A stretch of 64,000 nt of DNA. Source: Leifsonia shinshuensis. Its GTDB lineage: Bacteria > Actinomycetota > Actinomycetes > Actinomycetales > Microbacteriaceae. Shown here in pieces: positions 26,423-34,554 of this stretch. The notes under the pieces were generated by a model. The model made no database searches. It was given only the letters and a program-made list of their open reading frames with translations, and was not told where the DNA came from. The stretch lies in contig NZ_JACCFL010000001.1 in NCBI RefSeq assembly GCF_013410375.1, positions 4,340,001 to 4,404,000 on the forward strand. The letters are read 5' to 3'. The translations under genes were made by a program, and so were the position numbers. Position 1 is the stretch's first letter. Every line of letters begins with the position of its first letter.

Positions 26423-26848
26423 ATGGCCATGTCGTTCGATCCTTTCAGCCAGCTGGACAGGATCGCTCAGAGCGTCTTCGACACCAGCCGCCAGCCGCGC
26501 ATGATGCCGGTGGACCTGTCGCGTGAGGGCGACAAGTACCTGCTCAACGCGGACCTCCCGGGCATCGACCCCGGATCCATCGACATCGACCTCGACGGCC
26601 ACCTGCTGAGCATCCGCGCGCAGCGATCCGCGGGCGAGCGCCAGAACAGCCGTTGGCTCCTCCAGGAGCGGCCGTTCGGCAGCTACCTGCGCCAGTTCAC
26701 GATCGGCGACGACGTCGACACCGAGGGCATCAGCGCGAGCTACGACAACGGCGTGCTCAGCGTCCTGATCCCGATCGCCGAGAAGGCGAAGCCGCGCAAG
26801 GTCAGCGTCGGATCGGCGTCGGAGACGCACAAGGCCGTCACCGCCTGA
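26423..26848 (+). CDS. Small heat-shock protein (Hsp20/alpha-crystallin)
   Basis: 141 aa. Alpha-crystallin domain from PRMMPVDLSREGDKYLLNADLPGIDPGSIDIDLDGHLLSIRAQRS to DNGVLSVLIPIAEKAKPRKVSVG, with the conserved GVL motif and the C-terminal IPI-like anchor. ATP-independent chaperone that holds unfolding proteins. Strong ribosome site (GAAAGGAGA). The length is usual for bacterial Hsp20. A MerR/HspR-like gene lies divergent upstream and probably controls it. Confidence 0.95.
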   Translation: MAMSFDPFSQLDRIAQSVFDTSRQPRMMPVDLSREGDKYLLNADLPGIDPGSIDIDLDGHLLSIRAQRSAGERQNSRWLLQERPFGSYLRQFTIGDDVDTEGISASYDNGVLSVLIPIAEKAKPRKVSVGSASETHKAVTA

Positions 26849-26945
26849 CCCTCGGCCCGGGCGAGCGGGCTCCACGCCGGTGCAGGCCGGACCGCATGAT
26901 GCGGGCGGCGCGCCTCGCTCGCCACGACCGCAGGCCATCCACCAT

Positions 26946-26985
26946 GACCGGGCGGCCGCCCCCGACCGGGCGGCCGCCTTTCGCT
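26946..26985 (-). terminator. Hairpin between convergent hsp20 and MetE-like genes
   Basis: The 15-mer GACCGGGCGGCCGCC occurs twice (26946-26960 and 26964-26978). The self-complementary GGCGGCCGCC parts pair with each other to form a strong hairpin, followed on the plus strand by a TTTCG run. It probably stops hsp20 transcription before the convergent gene. Confidence 0.55.
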
Positions 26986-26999
26986 GTGCAGGGCGGGGA

Positions 27000-28112
27000 T
27001 CAGCCCCAGACGTCGGCGGCGATGTCCACGACCTCGCGCACCTTCGCCCACTGCTCCTCGCGGGTCAGCAGGTTGCCTTCCTCGGTCGAGGCGAAGCCGC
27101 ACTGCGGGCTGAGCGCGAGCTGGTCCAGGGGCGCGAACTCGGCGGCCTGGTCGATCCGGCGCTTGATGACGTCCGGGTCCTCCAGCGCACCGGTCTTCGA
27201 GGTGATCAGCCCGAGGACGACCCGCTTGTCGCCCTCCGGCAGGAAGCGGAGCGGCTCGAATCCGCCGGCCCGCTCGCTGTCGTACTCGAGGAAGTACCCG
27301 TCGAACCGCGTGTTGCCGAGGAGCTGCTCCGCGACCGGCTCGTAGCCGCCCGACGAGATCCACGTCGACCGGAAGTTGCCACGGCAGACGTGCGTGGTGA
27401 CCGTGAGGTCCTCCGGCTTGCCGTCGAGGATGCGGTTCAGCATCGCCGAGTACCGTTCGGCGATGCCGTGCGTCTCGATGCCCCGGTCGCGCGCCTTGGC
27501 GAGCTCCGCCTCCGAGCACAGGTAGGCCCAGGCGGTGTCGTCGAACTGCAGGTACCGCGCTCCGGCGTCGTAGAAGGCACGGAGGGCGTCGCGGTAGGCG
27601 CCGACGAGGTCGTCCACGAGGTCGTCGCGGCCGCCGTACGCCGACGGCGCGATGTGTCCGGGCTCCAGCCGGAAGTCGAGCACGGTGGGCGCCGGGATCG
27701 TGAACTTCGGCACCGCCCCGGTGGTGCTCTCGACCAGCGCCTTCAGCGACCGGAAGTGCTCCAGGAACGGATGGTCGTCGCCGAACCCGATCCTCCCCGA
27801 CACCTCGAGGCCGCGGGGCTTGGTCTGCACGCCCTGGAACTGGATGCCGTGATCGAGCTCGACCACCTCGACGCCGTCGAGCAGCCCGAAGAAGTCGAAG
27901 TGCCACCACGCACGCCGGAACTCGCCGTCCGTCGCGACCTGCAGGCCCGCCTCCGCCTCACTGAGCATGAGCTCCCGGATCGCGGCGTCCTCGACCGCGC
28001 GCAGCCCGTCGGCGTCGAGCGCGCCCGACGCGAACCTCTCGCGGGCGGCGGCGAGCTCGGGCGGACGGAGGAAGCTGCCGACGACGTCGGCGCGGAACGG
28101 CAGAGTTGGCAT
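27000..28112 (-). CDS. Cobalamin-independent methionine synthase-like (MetE C-terminal domain)
   Basis: 370 aa, only the catalytic C-terminal half of MetE. LPFRADVVGSFLRPPELAAARERF is the family start. The zinc site and active site blocks are seen in the second half (QFDDTAWAY, TTHVCRGNFRST, LGLITSKTGALEDPDVIKRRIDQAAEF, LALSPQCGFASTEEGNLLTREEQWAKV). His-x-Cys in THVCRGN and the Cys of SPQCGFAS are the zinc ligands. YxjG/YxjH-like proteins of this length transfer a methyl group to homocysteine or related thiols. Transcribed alone, divergent from the hydrolase. Confidence 0.88.
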   Translation of the reverse strand: MPTLPFRADVVGSFLRPPELAAARERFASGALDADGLRAVEDAAIRELMLSEAEAGLQVATDGEFRRAWWHFDFFGLLDGVEVVELDHGIQFQGVQTKPRGLEVSGRIGFGDDHPFLEHFRSLKALVESTTGAVPKFTIPAPTVLDFRLEPGHIAPSAYGGRDDLVDDLVGAYRDALRAFYDAGARYLQFDDTAWAYLCSEAELAKARDRGIETHGIAERYSAMLNRILDGKPEDLTVTTHVCRGNFRSTWISSGGYEPVAEQLLGNTRFDGYFLEYDSERAGGFEPLRFLPEGDKRVVLGLITSKTGALEDPDVIKRRIDQAAEFAPLDQLALSPQCGFASTEEGNLLTREEQWAKVREVVDIAADVWG

Positions 28113-28162
28113 GTCACGAGGCTAGCCGATCGGTTTCGGCCCGAAGGCCGCGCGTCGGCGCT

Positions 28163-28178
28163 AGACGTGGACACGTCT
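28163..28178. promoter_or_regulatory. 16-bp palindromic operator candidate
   Basis: AGACGTG-GA-CACGTCT is a perfect palindrome in the divergent intergenic region between the MetE-like gene and the alpha/beta hydrolase. It is well placed for a dimeric repressor acting on one or both promoters. The regulator is not identifiable from this window. Confidence 0.4.
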
Positions 28179-28263
28179 TCTCGACAAAAGTAGGACCGTC
28201 GCGGATGGGTGCAGCGCTTGTCGTGAAGGCGCTCTCCCCCGTCGACAGCAGAGAAGCCCACTC

Positions 28264-28285
28264 GTCGCACCGCATTCGGTGCGAC
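28264..28285 (+). promoter_or_regulatory. Perfect 5'-UTR hairpin ahead of the hydrolase
   Basis: GTCGCACCG (28264-28272), loop CATT, CGGTGCGAC (28277-28285): a perfect 9-bp stem ending 9 nt before the GGAAGG ribosome site of the hydrolase gene. It may protect the mRNA 5' end or modulate access for ribosomes. No uridine run follows, so it is not a simple terminator. Confidence 0.5.
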
Positions 28286-28306
28286 AGGAACCCGGAAGGT
28301 CGTTTC

Positions 28307-29143
28307 ATGCCCTTTGTCACCACAGAAGACGGTGCGGAAATCTACTACAAGGACTGGGGCAGCCAGGACGCCCAGCCCATCATGTTCCACCACGGCTGGC
28401 CGCTGTCCTCCGACGACTGGGACGCCCAGATGCTCTACTTCCTCGGGAAGGGCTACCGGGTGATCGCCAGCGACCGGCGAGGCCACGGTCGCTCATCTCA
28501 GATCGGCACCGGTCACGACATGGACCACTACGCCAGCGACGCGTCCGCGGTCGTCGAGCACCTCGATCTGCGCAACGCCATCCACATCGGGCACTCGACC
28601 GGCGGCGGCCAGGTCGCACGGTACGTCGCGCGGTACGGAGAGCCCCAGGGACGCGTCGCGAAGGCCGTCCTGGTCTCCGCGGTGCCCCCGCTGATGGTGC
28701 AGACCGACGCCAACCCGGAAGGCCTTCCGATCTCGGTGTTCGACGGGTTCCGCGATGCACTGGCCGCGAACCGGGCCGAGTTCTTCCAGGCTGTGGCCGC
28801 CGGGCCGTTCTACGGGTTCAACCGCCCGGGCGCCACCGTCTCCGAGCCCGTGGTCGCCAACTGGTGGCGCCAGGGGATGATGGGCAGCGCCCTCGCCCAC
28901 TACGAGGGCATCAAGGCCTTCTCGGAGACCGACCAGACGGAGGACCTGAAGGCGATCAGCGTGCCCGTCCTGGTCATGCAGGGCGACGACGACCAGGTCG
29001 TGCCGTACAAGGATGCGGCGCTCAAGCAGGCCGAGCTCCTCCAGAACGCGACCCTCAAGATCTACGAGGGCTACCCGCACGGAATGCTCACCACGCACGC
29101 CCACGTCATCAACCCCGACCTTCTGGCCTTCATCCAGGAGTGA
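28307..29143 (+). CDS. Alpha/beta hydrolase, non-haem haloperoxidase type
   Basis: 278 aa. MPFVTTEDGAEIYYKDWG, MFHHGWPLSSDDWDAQMLYFLGKGYRVIASDRRGHGRS and the nucleophile elbow GHSTGGG (Ser97) match the bacterial cofactor-free chloroperoxidase/perhydrolase family. Asp in VLVMQGDDDQVVP and His in YPHGMLTTH complete the triad. Cytoplasmic esterase/perhydrolase, stress-associated in relatives. The ATG at 28307 has GGAAGG upstream; the longer frame lacks support. A strong terminator follows. Confidence 0.92.
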   Translation: MPFVTTEDGAEIYYKDWGSQDAQPIMFHHGWPLSSDDWDAQMLYFLGKGYRVIASDRRGHGRSSQIGTGHDMDHYASDASAVVEHLDLRNAIHIGHSTGGGQVARYVARYGEPQGRVAKAVLVSAVPPLMVQTDANPEGLPISVFDGFRDALAANRAEFFQAVAAGPFYGFNRPGATVSEPVVANWWRQGMMGSALAHYEGIKAFSETDQTEDLKAISVPVLVMQGDDDQVVPYKDAALKQAELLQNATLKIYEGYPHGMLTTHAHVINPDLLAFIQE

Positions 29144-29161
29144 CCACCGCTCGACACGCGG

Positions 29162-29196
29162 AAGGCGCACCCGAGGAGTCCTCGGGTGCGCCTTTT
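29162..29196 (+). terminator. Strong rho-independent terminator of the hydrolase gene
   Basis: AAGGCGCACCCGAGG (29162-29176), loop AGT, CCTCGGGTGCGCCTT (29180-29194), then TT. A perfect 15-bp stem with short U tract 18 nt after the stop codon. The flanking A/T runs also make it bidirectional. Confidence 0.92.
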
Positions 29197-29220
29197 CGCT
29201 TCCTGTCGATCGCTGCGAGC

Positions 29221-29242
29221 AATTCACCCTGAGAATCACCCC
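29221..29242 (-). promoter_or_regulatory. GGGGTGA-box element, copy 1
   Basis: On the minus strand the 22-bp element has GGGGTGA, four variable bases, then CAGGGTGAATT. It is 19/22 identical to the plus-strand copy at 33015-33036. The two inverted copies bracket the surface protein and the tethered sigma factor. The tandem GGGTGA spacing of about 10 bp fits a factor contacting one face of DNA. Both are followed by a CGCGTCAT sequence on the plus strand within 20 bp. A regulator site or small repeat; identity unknown. Confidence 0.45.
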
Positions 29243-29446
29243 AGTGTCGCGTCATAGCGAAGGGGTCATCGCGTCTCTCGGGTGAACCACGTGTGAGTTC
29301 CCCTCCGTTGCGACGGCCCCGAAGCCGTCGCGGCGCCCGCGCGCCCCGAATGCGTGCGGCCGTCGAGGAGGGCCGCTACCCGTTCTGCCGAGGCGTGTTC
29401 GTCGCGCCGCGGAAGGACCGCTTACCCGAAAGCAGCGAAACCCGAG

Positions 29447-31117
29447 ATGCATCACCCTGCCCTGCGCGGCGCCCGAGCCGCCACAACCCCCTGGCCGACG
29501 CGGATTATCGCATCGCTGGTGGCCGTCCTCCTCAGCCTGACGGGGCTCGCGGCCCTCGCGGCTCCCGCGGACGCCGCCGAGATCCCCGGAGCGATCACGA
29601 GCGTGAAGACCGACAAGTCGTCGTACGGCTACAGCGAGCGCCTCCGCCTGGACTTCACCTGGGCGGTGCCGGACGGCAGCGCCCCCGGCGACACCTTCTC
29701 CCTCCAGCTCCCCGCCGCGCTGAGCGCCGCGAGCCTCGCGCGGTTCACCCTGGCCGCCGCCGACGGGAGCCCGGTCGCGACCGCCGCGTGGAACGGCAAG
29801 ACCGTCGTCTTCACGCTCACCGACTACGTGGCGACCCATCGCAGCGTCGGTGGATCCGGATTCCTCACCGCACAGTGGGACCACAGCGTCGTCACCGAGA
29901 CCGGCGGCCCCGTCGTCCTCACCTTCGGCACGAGCGTCACCACCGTGGAGATCGCACCCAAGCCGACCCCGCAGCCGACGGACCCCGGCACCTCGCAGCC
30001 GTCCCCGCCGCCGACCCAGCGCGGGCTCTGGAAGGGCGCGGGCTGGGCCGACGGCTCGTACGAGGGCACGCGCGATCCCAGCGACAACATCAACTGGCTG
30101 GTCGAGCTCCCGGGCAACCCGACCGGCTTCACCGGCCCCATCGACATCGTCGACCACACCGGGCAGGGCAGCGCCATCGACTGCGCCTCGATCCGGATCA
30201 CCGCGCGCGCCGGCCTCGCGGCAGGCACCCCGACGACGACGCTCGACCCGTCCCGCTCCACCGTGACCTGCGCGGACGGCACGCTCCACATCGTCCTCGA
30301 CCGGATCAAGCCCGACGAGTTCATCGACGTCCGGTACAAGGGCACGATCACCGACCAGGGCCTCGGCAGCTACTCCAACGCCGTCACCGTGACGGCGCCG
30401 GCGCAGACCTGGACCAAGACCCAGACCATCAAGCGGACCGCGGCGGGCGGCGTCGGGAGCGGGACGCAGTCCGTCTCGGTCGGCGACTACGTGTGGCTGG
30501 ACACCGACGCGAACGGTCGCCAGGACGCCGGCGAGCACGGCATCCCCGGCGTGACGATGGTGCTGACCGGGCCGACTGGAGGACCGGTGACCGACATCGA
30601 CGGGCACGTGGTGCAGCCGACCGTGACCGACGCGGGCGGGAAGTACCTCTTCTCCCGCCTGCCCGTCCTCCCGGCCGGGCAGCACTACACGGTCACGATC
30701 GACAAGGACGCGTCGGCGAAGGCGCTCAACGGGCTCACGCCGACGCTGGAGCACATCGGCGACAGCGCAGGCGACTCATCGACCTGGACCGCGACGTCCA
30801 CCGACCTGACGACCGACGGCGCAGCGGACCTCACGCTCGACTTCGGATTCACGGCGAAGGCGACGCCCTCCGGCCCGCTCACCACCCCGAGCGCCCCGGC
30901 CACGCCCGCCAGCCCGGCGGCGCCGGCCGCGGCGCCGCCCGCGCCGCCCGTCGACCCCGCGGCCGGCGGAGCGGGCGACACGGTCGTGCTCGCGCACACC
31001 GGTTCAGATGTCGCCCTCCCGATCGTCGCGACCGTCGTGCTGCTGACGCTCGGTCTCGGCGGGGTCCTGCTCGGCCGGCGCCGCCGTCCCTCCCACCGGG
31101 GCAGGGTGCACAGCTGA
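29447..31117 (+). CDS. LAxTG-anchored cell-surface protein with adhesin and SdrD-B-like domains
   Basis: 556 aa. Signal peptide ([24 protein letters not shown]), then two adhesin-like beta domains (about 45-175 and 190-340; [31 protein letters not shown]), one SdrD-B/Cna-B-like domain ([32 protein letters not shown], about 345-470), an Ala/Pro wall-spanning linker and a C-terminal LAHTG sortase motif, TM helix and [10 protein letters not shown] tail. Sorting probably by a class E sortase encoded elsewhere. The ATG at 29447 is preferred because it puts the signal peptide at the N-terminus; upstream RBS is weak. Confidence 0.85.
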   Translation: MHHPALRGARAATTPWPTRIIASLVAVLLSLTGLAALAAPADAAEIPGAITSVKTDKSSYGYSERLRLDFTWAVPDGSAPGDTFSLQLPAALSAASLARFTLAAADGSPVATAAWNGKTVVFTLTDYVATHRSVGGSGFLTAQWDHSVVTETGGPVVLTFGTSVTTVEIAPKPTPQPTDPGTSQPSPPPTQRGLWKGAGWADGSYEGTRDPSDNINWLVELPGNPTGFTGPIDIVDHTGQGSAIDCASIRITARAGLAAGTPTTTLDPSRSTVTCADGTLHIVLDRIKPDEFIDVRYKGTITDQGLGSYSNAVTVTAPAQTWTKTQTIKRTAAGGVGSGTQSVSVGDYVWLDTDANGRQDAGEHGIPGVTMVLTGPTGGPVTDIDGHVVQPTVTDAGGKYLFSRLPVLPAGQHYTVTIDKDASAKALNGLTPTLEHIGDSAGDSSTWTATSTDLTTDGAADLTLDFGFTAKATPSGPLTTPSAPATPASPAAPAAAPPAPPVDPAAGGAGDTVVLAHTGSDVALPIVATVVLLTLGLGGVLLGRRRRPSHRGRVHS

Positions 31118-31134
31118 TCGCTCCGACCATCCTC

Positions 31135-31171
31135 CGAGGGGCGCCCGCGAGCGGGCGTCCCTCGGATTTGC
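31135..31171 (+). terminator. Terminator between the surface protein and sigma genes
   Basis: TCCGAGGG (31135-31142) pairs with CCCTCGGA (31161-31168). The stem continues inwards through seven more pairs (one G-U) to a CGAG loop, giving 15 bp, followed by TTTG. It separates the surface-protein transcript from the sigma gene start 29 nt later. Confidence 0.75.
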
Positions 31172-31199
31172 TAGTTTCTAGGCTCCGAGAGGAACGGGA

Positions 31200-32984
31200 A
31201 TGACGTCGTACGACTCCTTCTCCGATGTGGAACTGATCGAGCTCGTCCGCGGCGGAGACAACGCCGCCTTCGGCGCGCTCTGGGAGCGACACAACCGGGC
31301 GGGCGCCGTGGTCGCACGCTCGGCGACCTCCACGGCGGACCCGGAGGACGTCACCGCGGAGGCGTACGCGAAGATCCTCACCGCGATCCGGTCCGGAGGC
31401 GGTCCGACCAGCGCCTTCCGGCCCTACCTCTTCACCACGATCCGCAACATCGCGACCTCCTGGGGCCGCTCGCGACGCGAGACTCCGCTCGAGGACGCCG
31501 ACGCGCTGGAGGACCCCTCGTTCGAGGAGGACGCGGCCGTCGCCGCGCTCGACCGCTCGTTGACCGCCCGGGCGTTCCGCAGCCTCCCGAGCCGGTGGCA
31601 GGAGGTGCTCTGGTACAGCGAGGTCGAGGAGATGGCTCCGAAGGAGATCGGTCCGCTGCTCGGCATGAGCGCGAGCGCTGTCGCCGCCCTCGCCTACCGG
31701 GCCAGGGAAGGTCTGCGGCAGGCGTGGATCCAGGCGCACCTCGCCACCGTGTCCGCGGACTCCGAGCACCGCTGGACCATCGACCACCTCGGCGCCTACG
31801 CGCGGAAGAAGACCAGCAGGCGGGAGACGGACCGGATCGACGCCCATCTCGCCGAGTGCGCCCGCTGCAGCATCGTCGCGGCCGAGGCCGAGGAGGTCGG
31901 CTCTCGGCTCGGCCTCGTGCTGCTCCCGCTCGTCGCCGGCATCGGCGGCGCGACCGCATACACCGCATGGCTGCACGCGGGGACGGGCTCCGCGGCCTAC
32001 GCACTCGGCCCGGACGGAGTGGCCGCCCCGGCCGGGACCGCCACGTCCGGCGGGTCGGCGACGGCCTCCACCTCCACCCGGTGGGCGCTCGGCGTCACCG
32101 CTGCCGCGGTCGCGGCGGCGGTGACCATCGGCTTCGTCATCGGGCCGGGGATCGCCCAGAGCCTGTTCGGCCGCACCGCGGTCCCCTCGGCGCAGGGGCC
32201 GGTGAAGGAGCCGGCGCCTCCGGCGGACCCCGCTCCGGCCGACCCGCCGCCCGCGACCACTCCGGCCCCCGCTCCCGCGGTCCCGGAGACCCCGCCGCCG
32301 GCCCCGGTCGCACCGGCGGCGCCGGCCGCTCCGGTCGTCTCCGCCCCGGTGGCGCCGGTTCCGGTGGCGCCGCTTCCGGTCGTCGCACCGCCGGCCGCCC
32401 AGCCGACGACACCGACGGCGCCCACGACGCCGACCACTCCCACAACCCCGACGCTCGCCGCACCGGTCATCGCCGGCGTCGACACCGGCTCCGGTCTCTA
32501 CGCCGGCCTTCTCGCCCCGATCGTGTCGGGGACCTCCGCCCCTCGCGCGACGGTCACGCTCTTCGACCACGGCGTGAAAGCGGCGGAGGTCACGGCAGAC
32601 TCCGCAGGGGCGTGGATCTCGCCGGAGCTGACGAGTGTCCGCCCGGACTTCTCGATCACGGCGACGCAGACCGGGACGGCCGGCGACGTCGCCGGCGTCA
32701 CCTCCCCCGCATCCCCGGCGACAGCGGGCACCGTGACGGTGCCGCTGGTCACGGCGTCGGGTGGCGTGGGCTCTGTCTCCGTCCGGGTCCACGGAGTCCC
32801 CGGCACGACGGTGCGCGTCGTCGCCGACGGCCACCCGTCTCCGTACACCTACGTGCTCGACAGCCTCGGCGACGGAGCCGGCAGCTACACCTCGATCATC
32901 GTCGGCCCACGCCGCATCGGCGCGGCCTACGAGGACGGGCAGCGGCACGGACTCGTGGCCGACGTCCCGATCGTCGTCCAGTGA
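31200..32984 (+). CDS. Membrane-tethered ECF sigma factor fused to zinc-finger, TM and Ig-like domains
   Basis: 594 aa. Residues 1-190: ECF sigma regions 2 (DVELIELVRGGDNAAFGALWERHN, RPYLFTTIRNIATSWGRS) and 4 (LPSRWQEVLWYSEVEEMAPKEIGPLLGMSASAVAALAYRAREGLRQ). Residues 190-235: zf-HC2-like element ending HLAECARC. Then hydrophobic helices near 240-262 and 300-328, a Pro/Ala linker of 100 residues, and a secreted Ig-like domain (about 420-500) plus C-terminal beta module. It joins sigma, anti-sigma and sensor in one chain, like the ECF groups with C-terminal extensions. RBS GAGAGGAA. Confidence 0.88.
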   Translation: MTSYDSFSDVELIELVRGGDNAAFGALWERHNRAGAVVARSATSTADPEDVTAEAYAKILTAIRSGGGPTSAFRPYLFTTIRNIATSWGRSRRETPLEDADALEDPSFEEDAAVAALDRSLTARAFRSLPSRWQEVLWYSEVEEMAPKEIGPLLGMSASAVAALAYRAREGLRQAWIQAHLATVSADSEHRWTIDHLGAYARKKTSRRETDRIDAHLAECARCSIVAAEAEEVGSRLGLVLLPLVAGIGGATAYTAWLHAGTGSAAYALGPDGVAAPAGTATSGGSATASTSTRWALGVTAAAVAAAVTIGFVIGPGIAQSLFGRTAVPSAQGPVKEPAPPADPAPADPPPATTPAPAPAVPETPPPAPVAPAAPAAPVVSAPVAPVPVAPLPVVAPPAAQPTTPTAPTTPTTPTTPTLAAPVIAGVDTGSGLYAGLLAPIVSGTSAPRATVTLFDHGVKAAEVTADSAGAWISPELTSVRPDFSITATQTGTAGDVAGVTSPASPATAGTVTVPLVTASGGVGSVSVRVHGVPGTTVRVVADGHPSPYTYVLDSLGDGAGSYTSIIVGPRRIGAAYEDGQRHGLVADVPIVVQ

Positions 32985-33014
32985 TCGCGCCGCGGGCCCT
33001 CTAGTGGCGCCCTT

Positions 33015-33036
33015 GGGGTGAAACCCAGGGTGAATT
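33015..33036 (+). promoter_or_regulatory. GGGGTGA-box element, copy 2
   Basis: GGGGTGA, four variable bases, CAGGGTGAATT, 30 nt after the sigma gene and 130 nt before the small gene at 33166. It is an inverted copy of the element at 29221-29242 (19/22 identical). GGTGAA followed 17 bp later by CGTC resembles an actinobacterial ECF promoter, so it may be a target of the tethered sigma factor. Inference only. Confidence 0.45.
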
Positions 33037-33165
33037 CGAGGAAACCGCGTCATCGTCCGGCACCTCGCGCGTCCCTTTACCGACGTGCCTCGCGCTGCTG
33101 ACCCGAACTTCCGCGCGGGGCACGTCGACACCCACCCCACCCGCTGCGCTCACCCGAAGAGACCC

Positions 33166-33489
33166 ATGTCGACCTCCCTCCCCTCGACCGCGATCCCGAA
33201 GCCGCCGAGACTGCACCCGGCCCCGCCATCGCTCCACCGGTTCCACCGGCCGACCCCCGGAACCACGGCCTCAGTCGTCGTCGCGACCGCGAGATTCCTG
33301 ACCACGCTCGTCGGAACCGACGTGCTGGCGTCGATGCCGGCGAACCGCGCCGTCCTCTCCGACCTCCTCGACCTGGAAGTCACGGAGCACGGCTATCGCC
33401 TGCTGGTCGCCCCGATGATCGGCGGCCCCCGTCCGACGGACGAGGAGGTCTTCGCGCACACGTCCTGGTGGTTCGGGCAGCTGCCGTGA
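33166..33489 (+). CDS. Hypothetical small protein
   Basis: 107 aa from the ATG at 33166. The first 40 residues are Pro-rich (SLPSTAIPKPPRLHPAPP). The remainder looks folded: TASVVVATARFLTTLVGTDVLASMPANRAVLSDLLDLEVTEHGYRLLVAPMIGG. No known family. It follows the tethered sigma gene on the same strand after a 181-bp gap containing an ECF-promoter-like sequence. Coding status is supported by codon usage and absence of competing frames, but the RBS is weak. Confidence 0.5.
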   Translation: MSTSLPSTAIPKPPRLHPAPPSLHRFHRPTPGTTASVVVATARFLTTLVGTDVLASMPANRAVLSDLLDLEVTEHGYRLLVAPMIGGPRPTDEEVFAHTSWWFGQLP

Positions 33490-33580
33490 TCAGCGCTCGG
33501 TCGTGGTAAGGAGTCTGCGTGCGCGCCTCCCCTTGACGACTTCGCCGGCTCATCCGGCGGCGGAGACGGACTGATCGGCC

Positions 33581-33742
33581 CTAGTGCTCCGGCGGCTTCC
33601 GGGGCCGTCGGCTCGCGTGGTCGAGCTTCGCGTGCGCGCGGCGGACGCGCAACGCGTCGGTGAGCGCGAGCGCCACGGTCAGGCCGGCCACCACGAGTCC
33701 GATGGTGAGCGGCACCAGGGCGCGGAGGTCGAGGTCGTTCAT
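33581..33742 (-). CDS. Small single-pass membrane protein of the magnesium operon
   Basis: 53 aa: an N-terminal acidic cap (MNDLDLRAL), one TM helix (VPLTIGLVVAGLTVALALTDAL, about 10-31) and a basic tail (RVRRAHAKLDHASRRPRKPPEH). Its ATG overlaps the mgtC stop (ATGA), which strongly supports translation and coupling. Small membrane proteins next to Mg transporters (for example MgtR, MgtS in enterics) modulate transporter stability; sequence similarity to them is not seen, so function here is inference from position. Confidence 0.65.
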   Translation of the reverse strand: MNDLDLRALVPLTIGLVVAGLTVALALTDALRVRRAHAKLDHASRRPRKPPEH

Positions 33743-34521
33743 GCGTCACCCCGCCTTCTGAGGAGCGAGCGGAAGCCGAGCCGGCCCTGGTCGAGGGGCT
33801 GGACGGGCACGGGTTCGGGGTCCTCCGAGCGCCAGGAGGCCTCTTTGATGCCGTCTTCGAGGGAGATCGCGGTGATCACACTGTCGAGCAGCGCCGGCGC
33901 CGCGCCTTCGATGAGGACTTCGGCGTCGAGCCGGGAGAGCTCGTGGCCTTTCTCCGTGCTGGCGTCGAGGTGGCTGCTCATGGCGTGGACGATGATGTCG
34001 GGTTCGCTGAGCAGCTCGCTCAGCCGCGCCCGGACCTCCGGCTCCCGTGCGTCGTCGACGAGCACCGTGAGGGCGTAGGCGCCGATGGTGTCCGTCTTGG
34101 CCACGGGCGCCCGATCCACCAGCCGGCCCAGCGGCCGGAGCAGCAGGTGGATGGCCAGCACGATGCCGGTGGTGGTGAGCGCGGGGACGACGTGGCCGCC
34201 GGCGGCCTGGCAGCCCACCGCGGCGGAGCACCACAGGGTGGCGGCGGTGTTCAGGCCCTGCACCGTGAACCCCTGCCGCAGGATCACGCCACCGCCGAGG
34301 AACCCGACGCCCGAGACCACGTACGCGGCCATCTGCAACGGCGCCTGGGGCACGTTCGCCTGGATGCCGAAGAGGACGAACGCGGCGGCGCCGACGGCGA
34401 CGAGCGATTGGGTGCGGAGCCCGGCGGTGCGGGAGCGGTACTGGCGCTCCAGCCCGATGAGGAGGCCGCAGCCGCCGGCCAGCAGCAGCCGCAGCAGGTA
34501 GTCCAGGTCGGTGATGCTCAC
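33739..34521 (-). CDS. mgtC: MgtC/SapB family membrane protein
   Basis: 260 aa. Four or five N-terminal helices with the MgtC signature: GGCGLLIGLERQYRSRTAGLRTQSLVAVGAAAFVL, VSGVGFLGGGVILRQGFTVQGLNTAATLWCSAAVGCQAAGGH. The C-terminal 110 residues form an ACT-like cytoplasmic domain. MgtC proteins support growth at low magnesium and inhibit the F-type ATPase in Salmonella. Here it follows the MgtE-N/CBS gene by 33 bp in the M-box-controlled operon. Confidence 0.92.
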   Translation of the reverse strand: MSITDLDYLLRLLLAGGCGLLIGLERQYRSRTAGLRTQSLVAVGAAAFVLFGIQANVPQAPLQMAAYVVSGVGFLGGGVILRQGFTVQGLNTAATLWCSAAVGCQAAGGHVVPALTTTGIVLAIHLLLRPLGRLVDRAPVAKTDTIGAYALTVLVDDAREPEVRARLSELLSEPDIIVHAMSSHLDASTEKGHELSRLDAEVLIEGAAPALLDSVITAISLEDGIKEASWRSEDPEPVPVQPLDQGRLGFRSLLRRRGDA

Positions 34522-34554
34522 GGTGCTGCTCCTTCAGGGGTCAGGGGTCGCGGG

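Noticed and set aside
30879..33140. 753-residue open frame on the minus strand
   Set aside because: Antisense to the tethered sigma gene; dominated by Arg and Gly, no family resemblance.
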